A stretch of DNA of 64,000 nt from Lacinutrix sp. C3R15 (GCF_018860825.1 NZ_JAHKPZ010000004.1:186001-250000), one strand, 5' to 3'; numbered from the stretch's first letter, positions 43,595-53,796 are shown. The notes: generated by a model not told the origin, from the letters alone. A program made the numbers and translations.

Positions 43595-46477
43595 ATGAAA
43601 AAAAAAATTACTTTAACAGTTATTTGTTTTCTTATGGTTGGATCTCTTTTTGCACAATATCAAAGATGTGGTGCCATGGAAAATCTAGATTATAGAAAAC
43701 AATTAGATCCACAATTAGAGCAGAGAATGGCTGAAATTGAAAGTTTCACCCAAGCAAGAACACAGGAAATTTTAAATAATCCTAATTCTAGTAGAATAGA
43801 TGGAGATATAATTACCATTCCTGTTGTGGTACATGTACTTTATAGAAATAGTACAGAAAATATAAGCGATGCGCAAATACAATCGCAATTAGATGTTTTA
43901 AACGAAGACTTTAGACGTACAAATGCAGATGCAGATAATACCTGGTCTCAAGCAGCAGATACACAAATAGAATTCTGCTTGTCTACTGTTGACCCTAACG
44001 GAAATGCTACAACAGGTATTACTAGAAAATTAACAACACGTGAAGATTGGGGAGCTAATGACGAAGCCAAAAGTTCTTCTTCAGGAGGAATTGATCCCTG
44101 GAATACTTCAGAATACTTAAATATGTGGATTGTACCAAAAATGACAACTACCTCTGGAGGGCAAACCATTAACCTTTTAGGTTATGCGCAATTTCCGGGT
44201 GGTAATGCAGCAACAGATGGTTTAGTAATGATTTATAATGCTTTTGGTAGAACAGGAGCTGTAACTTCTCCTTATGATGGAGGTAGAACTACTACGCATG
44301 AAATTGGACATTATTTTAATTTACGTCACATTTGGGGAGACTCTAACTGTGGAACCGACTATGTGAGTGATACGCCAACACACCAAACTTCAAATTATGG
44401 GTGTCCTACTGGGCAAGTTTCATGTTCTTCTACAGATATGGTTCAAAACTATATGGATTATACCAATGACTCCTGTATGAACTTATTTACACAAGGGCAA
44501 AAAACAAGAATGCGTACCGTTTTAGAAGCTGGAGGAGCAAGACGAGCTTTAGCTTTATCTGATAAATGTAGTGGAGGAGGAACAACACCTACTTGTACAG
44601 ATGGTATACAAAATGGAGATGAAACAGGAGTAGATTGTGGTGGAACTTCTTGTTCTCCTTGCGCAACAGGACCGCAATATTGCGATGCTGCAAGTACAAA
44701 TGTAAACGATGAGTATATTAGTCGTGTGCAGTTAGGAACTATTAATAATGCATCTGGAGCTCAATTTTATTCAGATTTCACTAGTATTTCTACTAACTTA
44801 ACTAAAGGAAGCGCTACTACTATAACAGTAACTCCAACATGGACAGGTTCTGTTTATAGTGAAGGATATTCGGTTTGGATAGATTATAATCAAGATGGTG
44901 ATTTTACAGATTCTGGCGAACAAGTTTGGAGTCAGTCTGCTACGCAAACCACTCCAGTAAGTGGAAGTTTTACCGTTTCTACTTCTGCAACAAATGGGGA
45001 AACCAGAATACGTGTTGCTATGAAATATAATGGCGTGCCAACATCTTGCGAAACATTTAATTATGGTGAAGTTGAAGATTATACCGTAAATATTGTTGCA
45101 GGACAAGCAGATACTGTTGCTCCAGTAATTACATTAAATGGTGACGCTACAGTTAATTTAACAGTAGGAGATAGCTATGCTGATGCAGGAGCTACAGCAA
45201 CAGATAATGTAGATGGTAATTTAACATCTAGCATTAGTGTTACAGGTTCTGTAAACACAAATATAGCCGGAACATATACTTTAAATTATAATGTAAGTGA
45301 TGCTGCAGGAAATGCTGCAACACAAGTTTCAAGAACTGTTATTGTTAGCGAAGCTCCTAGCGGAACAGGATGTTCTGGCGCAATTACATCTTTTCCTTAT
45401 AGTGAAGGATTTGAATCTGGTTTTGGGGCTTGGTCTCAAGATAGTACAGATGATTTTGATTGGACAAGCCGTTCTGGTGCTACCCCTTCTAGTAATACAG
45501 GACCATCTAGTGCATCTGCAGGTTCGCAGTATGTTTTTATGGAATCATCTTCGCCAAACTATTCTGCTAAAAGAGCAATTTTAAATTCTCCTTGTTTTGA
45601 TTTAAGTGGAGAAAGTCAGGCAATATTTGAGTTTGCATACCATATGTATGGCGCTTCTGCAATGGGTAGTTTAGCTTTAGAGGTAAGTAGTAATGATGGA
45701 AGTTCATGGGCAAGCATTTGGAGTGCATCTGGAAACCAAGGAAACTCATGGAAAACAGCAGCTGTAGATTTATCTGCTTACGCAGGAGCAACGGTTCAAC
45801 TACGCTTTAATGGTGTTACAGGTACCACATGGCAAGGAGATATGGCTGTTGATGCAGTAAGTTTATCTACATCTGGAGGGTCTTCTGGAGGTGATACTAA
45901 TGTTACTTTATCTATAACTTTTGATAATTACCCAGAAGAAACCTCTTGGACAATTACAGATGGTTCAAGTAGTGTTGTAGCATCAGGAGGAACTTACGCT
46001 AGTCAAGCAGATGGTTCTACCTTAAATGTTAATATAAGCTTGCCAGCAGGATGTTATACCTTTACAATAAATGATGCATATGGAGATGGTATTTGCTGTT
46101 CTTATGGTAATGGTTCTTACTCTTTAACAGATGGAGGTACAGTATTAGCAAGTGGAGGTTCTTTTGCAAGTTCTCAAGCAACAACATTTTGTGTTGGCGG
46201 AGCAACAAATGCAACATCTAATTATTTTACTACAACTACAGTGCATACTGCAGATAGCCAGTTTACGCTATATCCTAACCCTGTGAAACAAACACTAAAT
46301 ATTAGTCTATCAGGATTAGAAGCACAAAGTTTCGAAATTAAAAACCTGTTAGGGCAAACCGTGCTTAAAGGTAGATATACAGATACTATTCCTGTTGCTA
46401 ACCTGCAACAAGGCATGTATATTTTACAATTGAATATTGGGGAGAAAACAAAAGTGAAAAAGTTTATAAAACAATAA
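43595..46477 (+). CDS. Secreted M43 (pappalysin-type) metalloprotease with T9SS tail
   Basis: The 960-residue protein has a signal peptide (to about Ala20). The protease domain has HEIGHYFNLRHIWGD, giving zinc ligands His235, His239 and His245 with Glu236 as base, and a Met-turn near YMDYTND. Then follow a Cys-rich link (CTDGIQNGDETGVDCGG), a GEVEDY-type domain (about 365-505), a DUF5011-like Ig domain (about 508-590), a MAM-like domain (600-765), another beta domain (770-870), and the type A sorting tail from YPNP at about 891. It should be exported by type IX secretion and digest extracellular protein. Confidence 0.92.
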   Translation: MKKKITLTVICFLMVGSLFAQYQRCGAMENLDYRKQLDPQLEQRMAEIESFTQARTQEILNNPNSSRIDGDIITIPVVVHVLYRNSTENISDAQIQSQLDVLNEDFRRTNADADNTWSQAADTQIEFCLSTVDPNGNATTGITRKLTTREDWGANDEAKSSSSGGIDPWNTSEYLNMWIVPKMTTTSGGQTINLLGYAQFPGGNAATDGLVMIYNAFGRTGAVTSPYDGGRTTTHEIGHYFNLRHIWGDSNCGTDYVSDTPTHQTSNYGCPTGQVSCSSTDMVQNYMDYTNDSCMNLFTQGQKTRMRTVLEAGGARRALALSDKCSGGGTTPTCTDGIQNGDETGVDCGGTSCSPCATGPQYCDAASTNVNDEYISRVQLGTINNASGAQFYSDFTSISTNLTKGSATTITVTPTWTGSVYSEGYSVWIDYNQDGDFTDSGEQVWSQSATQTTPVSGSFTVSTSATNGETRIRVAMKYNGVPTSCETFNYGEVEDYTVNIVAGQADTVAPVITLNGDATVNLTVGDSYADAGATATDNVDGNLTSSISVTGSVNTNIAGTYTLNYNVSDAAGNAATQVSRTVIVSEAPSGTGCSGAITSFPYSEGFESGFGAWSQDSTDDFDWTSRSGATPSSNTGPSSASAGSQYVFMESSSPNYSAKRAILNSPCFDLSGESQAIFEFAYHMYGASAMGSLALEVSSNDGSSWASIWSASGNQGNSWKTAAVDLSAYAGATVQLRFNGVTGTTWQGDMAVDAVSLSTSGGSSGGDTNVTLSITFDNYPEETSWTITDGSSSVVASGGTYASQADGSTLNVNISLPAGCYTFTINDAYGDGICCSYGNGSYSLTDGGTVLASGGSFASSQATTFCVGGATNATSNYFTTTTVHTADSQFTLYPNPVKQTLNISLSGLEAQSFEIKNLLGQTVLKGRYTDTIPVANLQQGMYILQLNIGEKTKVKKFIKQ

Positions 46478-46505
46478 TGAATAAGCACCAATAATTAATT
46501 TAATT

Positions 46506-46537
46506 AAAAATCCAGAGTGAAAGCTCTGGATTTTTTT
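46506..46537 (+). terminator. Terminator after the M43 protease gene
   Basis: TCCAGAG / CTCTGGA pair with a TGAAAG loop, flanked by five A and seven T. It is a strong terminator. Confidence 0.9.
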
Positions 46538-46615
46538 ATTTCTTTTTACAAGAAGATATTTCAAATAGATAAAAGTTTTTTTTGTGCAAATTTTTACCAG
46601 AAAAAGGTAAAAACC

Positions 46616-46676
46616 AGGCTTTCGGCAGTCGCTCTCTTCGAGGAGCTTCAACAAAGCCTCAATCCTTTTCGCGAAT
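46616..46676. repeat. GC-richer palindromic element, possible intergenic repeat
   Basis: AGGCTTT (46616-46622) and AAAGCCT (46653-46659) enclose GCTCTCTTCGAGGAGC, itself nearly palindromic. The stretch, with TTTTCGCGAA after it, is clearly richer in G and C than its surroundings and ends at the exonuclease stop region. It resembles dispersed flavobacterial intergenic elements; only one copy is seen here. Confidence 0.45.
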
Positions 46677-46677
46677 A

Positions 46678-47391
46678 CTACACATGCATAATCTCATTAT
46701 CATGCAGTAGTGCATCACCACGAAGTCTTAAAAATATTTGTGCTACAGCAATGGTGTCTTTTTCACAGTAGGTAACAATTCTATCTATTTCATTTTCTTG
46801 GTAGTACACTTTGTAAACCTCACTACCATCAATATCATCTTTTGGTGATGGTATACCTAAAACATTGGTTAATAGTTTTAAAGAGGTATAGTTTTTATAG
46901 TCGCCAAATTTCCAAAGTTCTAAGGTATCTAGGTGCGGTACTTCCCAAGGTTTTTTACCAAAAAGATTAAGTTTATATGGTAATTCTATATTATGAATAA
47001 TCATACGTCTTGCTATGTATGGAAAGTCAAATTCTTTACCATTATGCGCACAGAGTAAATGCTTAGCTTGACTAAAATGTGAAAGTAATAGATTTTTAAA
47101 GTCTTTTAAAATTTTTGGTTCTTCGCCAAAAAAGGAAGTAACTCTAAAGGTTCTTACATCATTTTGAATAGCAAAATAACCAACCGAAATACATACTATT
47201 TTACCAAACTCTGCCCAAATTCCTGCTCTATCATAAAATGCTTCGGCAGTAAATTCATCTTTTCTTTGGTAGCGTGATTTAGCTTCCCAAAGTTCTTGTT
47301 TAGTGGTATCTAAATCAGAAAAATATTGTGTTTCTGGAACGGTTTCAATATCTAAAAATAATATGTCTTCTAGGTTTAGTTTGCTAATCAT
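46678..47391 (-). CDS. 3'-5' exonuclease-like protein (PolB-type ribonuclease H fold)
   Basis: The 237-residue protein has the DEDD exonuclease signature: FLDIETVP (Asp and Glu, near 13-17), AHNGKEFDFPYI (near 115) and YCEKDTIAVAQ (near 210), which supply four metal-binding acids. It resembles the predicted 3'-5' exonucleases related to DNA polymerase B proofreading domains. It would trim nucleic acid ends in the cytoplasm; the real substrate is unknown. It stands alone, upstream of the serine hydrolase gene on the same strand by 47 bases. Confidence 0.88.
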   Translation of the reverse strand: MISKLNLEDILFLDIETVPETQYFSDLDTTKQELWEAKSRYQRKDEFTAEAFYDRAGIWAEFGKIVCISVGYFAIQNDVRTFRVTSFFGEEPKILKDFKNLLLSHFSQAKHLLCAHNGKEFDFPYIARRMIIHNIELPYKLNLFGKKPWEVPHLDTLELWKFGDYKNYTSLKLLTNVLGIPSPKDDIDGSEVYKVYYQENEIDRIVTYCEKDTIAVAQIFLRLRGDALLHDNEIMHV

Positions 47392-47438
47392 GTTTCCTAT
47401 TGCTTTGAGCTAGCCTAATTATAAAGGCTAGCGATAAT

Positions 47439-48590
47439 TTATTTATTCATCATTTTATATGCTTCTTCTATGTATAAAGAGATGTCTTTGGTGTATGCAC
47501 CAATACCTGCATCTGGAGATTTTTGGTGGCCTAAGCGTACAATAATTACATTGTCTTCAGGCTGTACAATAACATATTGGCCAAGGTGACCTCGCATCAT
47601 GAAAAAATCTTTGTTATTTTGTGTTTTTAGCCACCAGCCATAACCGTATTCTGGACTGTTAGGAAAACGTGGTTTTAAAGACTTTGCTACAAAAGCAGAA
47701 TCTAGAATTTGTTTGCCATTCCATTTTCCATGGTCTTTATATAGTTTACCAAAACGTGCAAAATCTTTTGCGTTACTGGTAATGCAGCAATATGCTTTTA
47801 CTAAATCATGTGCTTCGCTATCTACCTGCCAAAGGGTTTCGTTTTCACTTCCTAGCGGTTTCCAGAAGCTTTCGGTTAAGTAATTGTATATTTTTTTACC
47901 TGTAGCTTTTTCTATTACCATGGCTAGCATTTGTGTGTCTCCACTTGCGTATTTAAATGCTTTACCTGGTTCTGTAACTACTTTTAAGCCGTTCATTACT
48001 TTTGCTAGGTCGTCATCAAAATATGCTCTTGTGGTTATAGATAGGGGTGAGTAATAGGCTTCGTCCCAATTGGTACCAGAGGCCATACTACTTAAATCAC
48101 CTACAGTCATTTTTGCTGCTTCACCTTCACAAAAAGCAGGCAGGAAATCGCAAACGGGTTGGTCTAAGCTTTTAATATAACCATCTTTAATGGCTTTACC
48201 CATTAAGCCAGAAACATAGCTTTTTGCCATAGAAAAAGAGTTAGATTTAGAGTCTTTGTTGTAGCCATCATAATAGTTTTCAAACCAAACGCTGTCGTTT
48301 TTAATGATTACGTAAGCTATGGTTCCCCAATCTTTGTTTGCTTTTTGTAGCGTTTTGGTTTCTGTTACTGTATTGTAGTTTTTGTGTGTTGGCCATGGTT
48401 GTGGTGTTCCGTTTTCTACAACCTGGTAATCAAACTTTTTATAGTCGTCTAAAAATGCTGTAGTATACCCTTGCATATAAATGGTACGTACTGCTTTAAT
48501 AAGGTAGTCTGTGTCTGTAATGTATAGGGTTGCAATTAGTAAACCTAAAAGCACAGCTAGTACTTTTAGAATCTTTTTTATTAATTTCAT
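47439..48590 (-). CDS. Beta-lactamase-family serine hydrolase
   Basis: The 383-residue protein has a membrane anchor or signal helix (about 5-23) and the class C-like fold. The SxxK motif is Ser120-Met-Ala-Lys123, and the second motif is Tyr214-Ala-Ser216 (the usual YxN place); a C-terminal His-Leu-Gly (RGHLGQ near 335) is likely the third. Substrates of this family range from beta-lactams to esters and D-peptides and cannot be told here. It would act in the periplasm. Confidence 0.88.
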   Translation of the reverse strand: MKLIKKILKVLAVLLGLLIATLYITDTDYLIKAVRTIYMQGYTTAFLDDYKKFDYQVVENGTPQPWPTHKNYNTVTETKTLQKANKDWGTIAYVIIKNDSVWFENYYDGYNKDSKSNSFSMAKSYVSGLMGKAIKDGYIKSLDQPVCDFLPAFCEGEAAKMTVGDLSSMASGTNWDEAYYSPLSITTRAYFDDDLAKVMNGLKVVTEPGKAFKYASGDTQMLAMVIEKATGKKIYNYLTESFWKPLGSENETLWQVDSEAHDLVKAYCCITSNAKDFARFGKLYKDHGKWNGKQILDSAFVAKSLKPRFPNSPEYGYGWWLKTQNNKDFFMMRGHLGQYVIVQPEDNVIIVRLGHQKSPDAGIGAYTKDISLYIEEAYKMMNK

Positions 48591-48667
48591 TTATTATTAT
48601 TTTAGGGTATTAAATATAGGAAATCTTTAAAAAGTATACTCTTTTTTTTGAAAAATCTTATTTTAGT

Positions 48668-48768
48668 TTGGGTGTGCGTTAGCGATTGTAGTGGTTAGCT
48701 TTTGGCGAGCGTGCGTTTTGAGCCAAAACTAGTAACGGAAAGCGCGACCCTTGTGGTAACGCCAAAAT
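48668..48768. repeat. GC-richer intergenic patch with inverted repeats
   Basis: The patch contains TTTTGGCG (48700-48707) and CGCCAAAA (48760-48767), plus GTTTT/AAAAC around GAGCC. It is richer in GC than the flanks and ends at the alkyltransferase stop. It looks like the tail-type elements common between flavobacterial genes; no copy number can be given. Confidence 0.4.
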
Positions 48769-48769
48769 A

Positions 48770-49243
48770 TTAAAAAAGACTTTGTTGTGTATAAGGGCTT
48801 TCGTGTTCTAAGAGCCATTGTTTGCGGTGTAGGCCTCCTGCGTAACCTGTTAAACTGCCATCGCTACCAATAACTCTGTGGCATGGAATAATAATCCAAA
48901 GTGGGTTTTTGCCATTTGCATTTGCTACTGCTCTAATGGCTTTTACGTCGCCTAGTTGTTGAGCTAATTTTAGGTATGTGGTAGTCTTACCAAACGGAAT
49001 GTTAAGTAGTTCTTGCCAAACGCGCTTTTGAAAATCTGTACCAGCAGGGTTTGTTTTAATATGAAAATGTTTTCTTTCGCCATTAAAATATTCTTGTAGT
49101 TGTCTAGCACAGTCTTCTAATTCTTGCGGTATACAATCTGTTAGTTTTTCTTCAGAATTTAAAACAGTTATAGATGTAACACCATCTTGATCGCCTGTTA
49201 TTTTTGTGAAACCTAAAGGAGATTGGATGATGCAGGTATTCAT
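48770..49243 (-). CDS. ogt: Methylated-DNA--[protein]-cysteine S-methyltransferase
   Basis: The 157-residue repair protein has the suicide cysteine in PCHRV (Cys121) and the DNA-binding region FQKRVWQELLNIPFGKTTTY before it. It transfers alkyl groups from O6-guanine in DNA to itself, once per protein. The gene shares one base (TAATG) with the upstream CNNM gene, so both are probably on one transcript. ada versus ogt cannot be separated except that no AraC-type domain is present, which favours ogt. Confidence 0.95.
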   Translation of the reverse strand: MNTCIIQSPLGFTKITGDQDGVTSITVLNSEEKLTDCIPQELEDCARQLQEYFNGERKHFHIKTNPAGTDFQKRVWQELLNIPFGKTTTYLKLAQQLGDVKAIRAVANANGKNPLWIIIPCHRVIGSDGSLTGYAGGLHRKQWLLEHESPYTQQSLF

Positions 49244-50328
49244 TATTCTTTTGTGTTGTTTTCTTCTATGATACCAAGTTTTTTAGCGCGAGCTTCCCAG
49301 CTTTTTCTGGCAAGGTGTTGCAGGTCGCTTACGTTGTCGCTTTCATCCATAATTTCCATACCAAGAAGTGTTTCTATAACGTCTTCCATGGTTACTAAAC
49401 CGCTAACGCTTCCGTATTCATCTACAACTAAAGCCATATGGTTTCTGGTTTCTACTAGTTTTTCAAAAAGAGTAGGTATGGCTAAATCACGATTTACAAT
49501 GATAATGTCTCTTTTAAGGTCAGACAGTTTTTTGCTGCCATTGCCTAAGGCCATTTCTTTAAAAATTTCGTCTTTTAAAACAAGACCTTTAATATTGTCT
49601 TCGGTGTCTGCATATACTGGAATTCTAGAAAAGCGTAAATTCATGTTTCTGTTAAAAAAATCTTCAACGGTTGTTGCTTCGTTTTCAGATTTCATTACGG
49701 TACGAGGAGTCATTACGTTTTTAGCAAATACTTGTTTAAAGGTTAGAAGGTTTTTAATAATTTTACTTTCATTGCCTTCAAAAACACCTTCTTCATGTGC
49801 CATGTCTGCCATGACTAAAAATCCTTCTCTGCTTAAAACGCTTCCATGCCCTTTACCACCAATAAGTTTTGTGGTAAGTTGTAATAGCCATAAAATACCT
49901 GTCCATTTAAGAGGCCAGATTAAAATGGTAAGTGCTTTTGCTGTAAAATTTGCTAAACTTTTCCAGTAGGTTGCCCCAATGGTTTTAGGTATAATTTCTG
50001 AAGCGATTAATATTAATAAGGTCATTATTGCAGATACTACACCTACGGTGTTAATACCAAAAAAATCTAATTTAAAAGGTAGTTTTTCTGCTTGAATACC
50101 AACCATCATGGCACCTAATGTATGGGCAATGGTATTTAAGGTTAGTATAGCAATTAGTGGTTTGTCTACATCTTTTTTTAGACTTTCTAGGGTAGTTGCG
50201 TATTCTTTACCTTCTTGTTTTTTAACATTCATAAACGTAGGTGTAATACTTAAAAGTACAGCTTCAAGTATAGAACATAAAAACGAAAAGAAAATAGAGA
50301 TGGTTGCCCAAAGAATTAGTGCAGTCAT
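49243..50328 (-). CDS. CNNM/CorC-family transporter (hemolysin-related, DUF21-CBS)
   Basis: The 361-residue protein has a DUF21 membrane domain (about 1-175) with three or four helices and IASEIIPKTIG near 110, the family mark. A CBS pair follows at about 195-315 (TPRTVM, VVDEYGSVSGLVTMEDVIETLLG). It lacks the CorC_HlyC tail of about 80 residues found in some relatives. Related proteins export magnesium or regulate cobalt and magnesium levels. The old name hemolysin is misleading. Confidence 0.9.
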   Translation of the reverse strand: MTALILWATISIFFSFLCSILEAVLLSITPTFMNVKKQEGKEYATTLESLKKDVDKPLIAILTLNTIAHTLGAMMVGIQAEKLPFKLDFFGINTVGVVSAIMTLLILIASEIIPKTIGATYWKSLANFTAKALTILIWPLKWTGILWLLQLTTKLIGGKGHGSVLSREGFLVMADMAHEEGVFEGNESKIIKNLLTFKQVFAKNVMTPRTVMKSENEATTVEDFFNRNMNLRFSRIPVYADTEDNIKGLVLKDEIFKEMALGNGSKKLSDLKRDIIIVNRDLAIPTLFEKLVETRNHMALVVDEYGSVSGLVTMEDVIETLLGMEIMDESDNVSDLQHLARKSWEARAKKLGIIEENNTKE

Positions 50329-50620
50329 AGAATGTGTGTGTTTTTGGCTAATTTACAAAATCCTATTTATAATTATAGTCTTAAAGAGAATTGGTTATTT
50401 ACCAATTTTCAATCAAGGAATATATTATTTTTTAGCATTAAAATGTGTTATTATATTTTCATAAAAAGTATAAGATTTATAAAATATAATTAACAGTAAT
50501 GGTGTAAAAAAAACATAATTTTACTTGATTTGTTATGAATTCTTCTTTTTTTATGTTTAAACACTTAAATATTATTAAGTTCCTGATTTGCATGTATTTA
50601 CATGTATTTTTTTACTTTCA
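50329..50620. other. Upstream region of the first large T9SS cargo gene
   Basis: No gene is supported here. The 9-base direct repeat CATGTATTT occurs at 50591-50599 and 50601-50609, just before the shared AATTTCGGTAAA element. The rest is AT-rich and may hold the divergent promoters of the CNNM and cargo genes. Confidence 0.5.
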
Positions 50621-50648
50621 AATTTCGGTAAATACCAAAGACATAAGC
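50621..50648 (+). promoter_or_regulatory. Shared upstream element, copy 1
   Basis: AATTTCGGTAAA-T-ACCAAAGAC-A-TAA is found 77 bases before the start of the 1,023-residue cargo gene. It matches copy 2 at 56951 at 24 of 26 positions, whereas the sequence around it does not match. It looks like a binding site. Confidence 0.6.
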
Positions 50649-50724
50649 TTTTATTACGCTATTCTTATTTATACATTAGTCTAGAGTTAACTAACCTAAT
50701 TAATTAATTTAAACCTAATTTATA

Positions 50725-53700
50725 ATGAAAAACATTACCTTTTTATTAATGATGTTATTGAGCATCACAGCTTTCTCTCAAGTAGAGATTGTTGAAAACT
50801 TTGATAGCGCTCCAGACTATGGTCTTCCTACTGGATGGACAGCAAGTTTGAATGCTTTTAGTAGCGATTCATATATTGTAGTGCCTTATGAGCAATGTGG
50901 TGGTACTGGGAAGAGTATTGCTACAGCAGCTAGTACAGACTATGGTGAAACACCATGGGAAATAGAAAATATTTTAACAACTCCCAATTATCCAGGTATA
51001 ACTAACAATACTGACTTAACGGTAAGTTTTTCAATAAATGTATTTGAAAAAACGGGTCCTTGGCCTCCAATAAGTGCTTATGCTCCTGTTTCAAATTGGG
51101 GTTCTGTAACTTTAGAGTATTCTGTAGATGGTGGTGCAACTTGGATTTCTGCTGTTACAGTAGATAGTTCTGATTTGACTTATGTAGACACAGAAACATG
51201 TACCTCAATACCTGCTGTTAATCTTGGAGCACTTACCGCTGGTAATGATTTTCAAGCTCGTTTTATTACAAATTTAACGAATATGGATCCTGGACATTTT
51301 ACTTTAAATGTTGTTTTAGATAATGTTTCTATAACTCAAGTTGCTACTACAGCACCAAATTGTGATGCTACTCTTATATCTCCAGTAGCAGGTACTGATA
51401 CTACAGATTTAAATGATACAATGACATGGAATACAGCAACAGGATTACCTACAGGTTACACTGTTTCAATAGGTACAAGTACTGGAGCTACAGATGTTTT
51501 AAATGCAGCAACTACCACAGCAACTAGTTACTCATTTGCTGGTCTTGGATTAGCTTATGGAACAGAGTATTTTGTTAATATTGTTCCTTTTAATGGTATA
51601 GGTAGTGCAACAGGATGTACAGAAGAAAGTTTTACAACACGTATGGCTCCAATAGAAGGCGCAACATGTTCTAACCCTTATGTTATTACAGGACTTTCAC
51701 CATCAACTCCTTATTTAGGATTAGCAGATGATACCTCTAACTATGAAAATAACATTAATGAAGGTCCTTGTGGTGGATATTCAGGAGCATATTTAGGAGG
51801 TTATGATGTGTTTTATCAAATTACACCAGCTACAGATATTTCTATTAATATAGAGCTTGCAAATATTGTAGGTAATGGAGCTAGTATTCATGTAACAGAA
51901 GGTTGTATTGATACTGCAACAGAATGTACTGCTTATGTTGGTGCTTATAGTGGAACCACTAGAAATATAGATGACTTAGTGTTACTTGCTGGGCGTACTT
52001 ATTTTATAGTGTTGAGTAGTTCTAGTTCTTCTTTTAGTTATGATCTTTTATTAATAACTCAAAATACTTGTATTAATCCAGAGTTTACATTAACTCCAGT
52101 TTCAGAATGTGCAACAGGTGAATTTACTGTAGATGTTGATGTAACGTATATGGGAGATGCTACAACATTAACATTAACAGATAATTTTGGTAATACAAAT
52201 TCTAATATTAATGCTGCAGGTGTTACAAACTTTGGCCCATATGCTAGCGGATCTACTGTAGAATTTACATTGACAAGTAATAACGATAATGCTTGTTCTT
52301 ATACAGATTCTACTTTCTTTTATTGTCCACCTGTAAATGATGATTGTACTAATAATATTGAACTAACTGTAAATACAGATGGTACAAACAACATTTTTAC
52401 TAGTGTAACTAATGCAGGTGCTGCAGAGTCTGCTAGTAACCCGGTTAACTGTATTTATACAAATACTAATGATATATGGTTTAGTTTTGTTGCTACAGAT
52501 GAAACTATCATTTTAGAATATTTAAATATTACTGAAGCTATTGGAGTAGGAGGAATAAATCAAGCTACTGAGTTGCTTGAAGGTAGCTGTGGAGCATTTA
52601 CTAGTCTTGGTTGTTACAATAACAATAGTGCTTATATTACATTCTTTGATTTAACAGTAAATAACACTTACTATATTAGAAATAGTTCAGTGAGTTCTGG
52701 AGATTATGCTCAAAACTTTGACATCAGTTTAAAATCTGCTCCTGCTGCTCCTGCAAATGATGAGTGTTCTAATGCTATAGCGTTATCGGCATCAACAGAT
52801 AACCAATGTAACAATCAAATAACAGGTACTACTGTTGGAGCAACTGTTTCTGCTGATAATTCATGTAATAATGAATATACTACATTAAGAGATGTTTGGT
52901 ATGTATTTACACCAACAAATACTGCGTATTATGAGTTTTCTTATGAAAAATTAGACGAAACTGTAACATCAAACTATACCATTTATGAAGGAACTTGTGG
53001 TGCTTTAACGCAATTAAGTGCTAATTGTAATAATTATACAAACCAAACTTTACATTTAACTAGTGGTGAAAGCTACTCTATCATGGTGCGTTCTGCTACT
53101 ACTGCCGCTGGTACAGGTTTTAATTTGTGTGTATGGGAAGTATTAGATGCACAGATAAATAGTAATTGTTCTGATTCGATAACTTTATTAGAATCTTCAG
53201 ACTCTAATGGTGATAATACTATTGCTGGAAATTTTGAAGGAGCTTATTATTCTTTAGAAGGTTGTTCAAGTAGTTCTAACGAATCTTTATGGTATAACTT
53301 TACACCACAGTATACAGGAGTGTATTATTTTGATTTTACAAGAGTATCAGGATATGCTTATTACACTGTTTATGATACAGGTGATTGTTCTCAAATAGAA
53401 ACAGCAGGATTTGTTTCAGATATTACAAGTTGTTATAACTCTGGTGCTACATCAGCAGAGCTAGTAGCAGGTAATAGCTATTTAGTATTCTTATATGCAT
53501 CAAGTGCAGCAGAGTTTGAGTTCTTTGCTTATCCTGACCCGTCATTAAGTACAGAATCTAATACTTTTGAAACATTTAAGTATTATCCTAATCCAGTTGT
53601 TAATACATTAACAGTTGAAGCAAAGAACACTATTTCAAGCGTGAGTGTTTTTAATATTGTTGGTCAACAAGTGCTTACGGCTAGTCCAAACAGCATAAAA

Positions 53701-53796
53701 TCTACAATTAACATGAATGAATTAAAAGATGGAGTGTACTTTGTTACAGTAACTATTGATGGTGCTCAAAAAACAATTAAGATTGTTAAAAAATAA
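50725..53796 (+). CDS. T9SS-exported surface protein, 1,023 residues
   Basis: A signal peptide (to about Ser18) is followed by an N-terminal jelly-roll domain (about 25-205), a fibronectin III-like domain (about 210-310), then three or four repeats of a Cys-containing beta domain (about 315-440, 540-680, 680-805 and 810-930) with lines such as DIWFSFVATDETIILEYLNI, DVWYVFTPTNTAYYEFSYE and SLWYNFTPQYTGVYYFDF. The last 70 residues from YYPNP at 953 are a type A sorting tail. No catalytic motif is visible; adhesion or binding is likely. Confidence 0.9.
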   Translation: MKNITFLLMMLLSITAFSQVEIVENFDSAPDYGLPTGWTASLNAFSSDSYIVVPYEQCGGTGKSIATAASTDYGETPWEIENILTTPNYPGITNNTDLTVSFSINVFEKTGPWPPISAYAPVSNWGSVTLEYSVDGGATWISAVTVDSSDLTYVDTETCTSIPAVNLGALTAGNDFQARFITNLTNMDPGHFTLNVVLDNVSITQVATTAPNCDATLISPVAGTDTTDLNDTMTWNTATGLPTGYTVSIGTSTGATDVLNAATTTATSYSFAGLGLAYGTEYFVNIVPFNGIGSATGCTEESFTTRMAPIEGATCSNPYVITGLSPSTPYLGLADDTSNYENNINEGPCGGYSGAYLGGYDVFYQITPATDISINIELANIVGNGASIHVTEGCIDTATECTAYVGAYSGTTRNIDDLVLLAGRTYFIVLSSSSSSFSYDLLLITQNTCINPEFTLTPVSECATGEFTVDVDVTYMGDATTLTLTDNFGNTNSNINAAGVTNFGPYASGSTVEFTLTSNNDNACSYTDSTFFYCPPVNDDCTNNIELTVNTDGTNNIFTSVTNAGAAESASNPVNCIYTNTNDIWFSFVATDETIILEYLNITEAIGVGGINQATELLEGSCGAFTSLGCYNNNSAYITFFDLTVNNTYYIRNSSVSSGDYAQNFDISLKSAPAAPANDECSNAIALSASTDNQCNNQITGTTVGATVSADNSCNNEYTTLRDVWYVFTPTNTAYYEFSYEKLDETVTSNYTIYEGTCGALTQLSANCNNYTNQTLHLTSGESYSIMVRSATTAAGTGFNLCVWEVLDAQINSNCSDSITLLESSDSNGDNTIAGNFEGAYYSLEGCSSSSNESLWYNFTPQYTGVYYFDFTRVSGYAYYTVYDTGDCSQIETAGFVSDITSCYNSGATSAELVAGNSYLVFLYASSAAEFEFFAYPDPSLSTESNTFETFKYYPNPVVNTLTVEAKNTISSVSVFNIVGQQVLTASPNSIKSTINMNELKDGVYFVTVTIDGAQKTIKIVKK

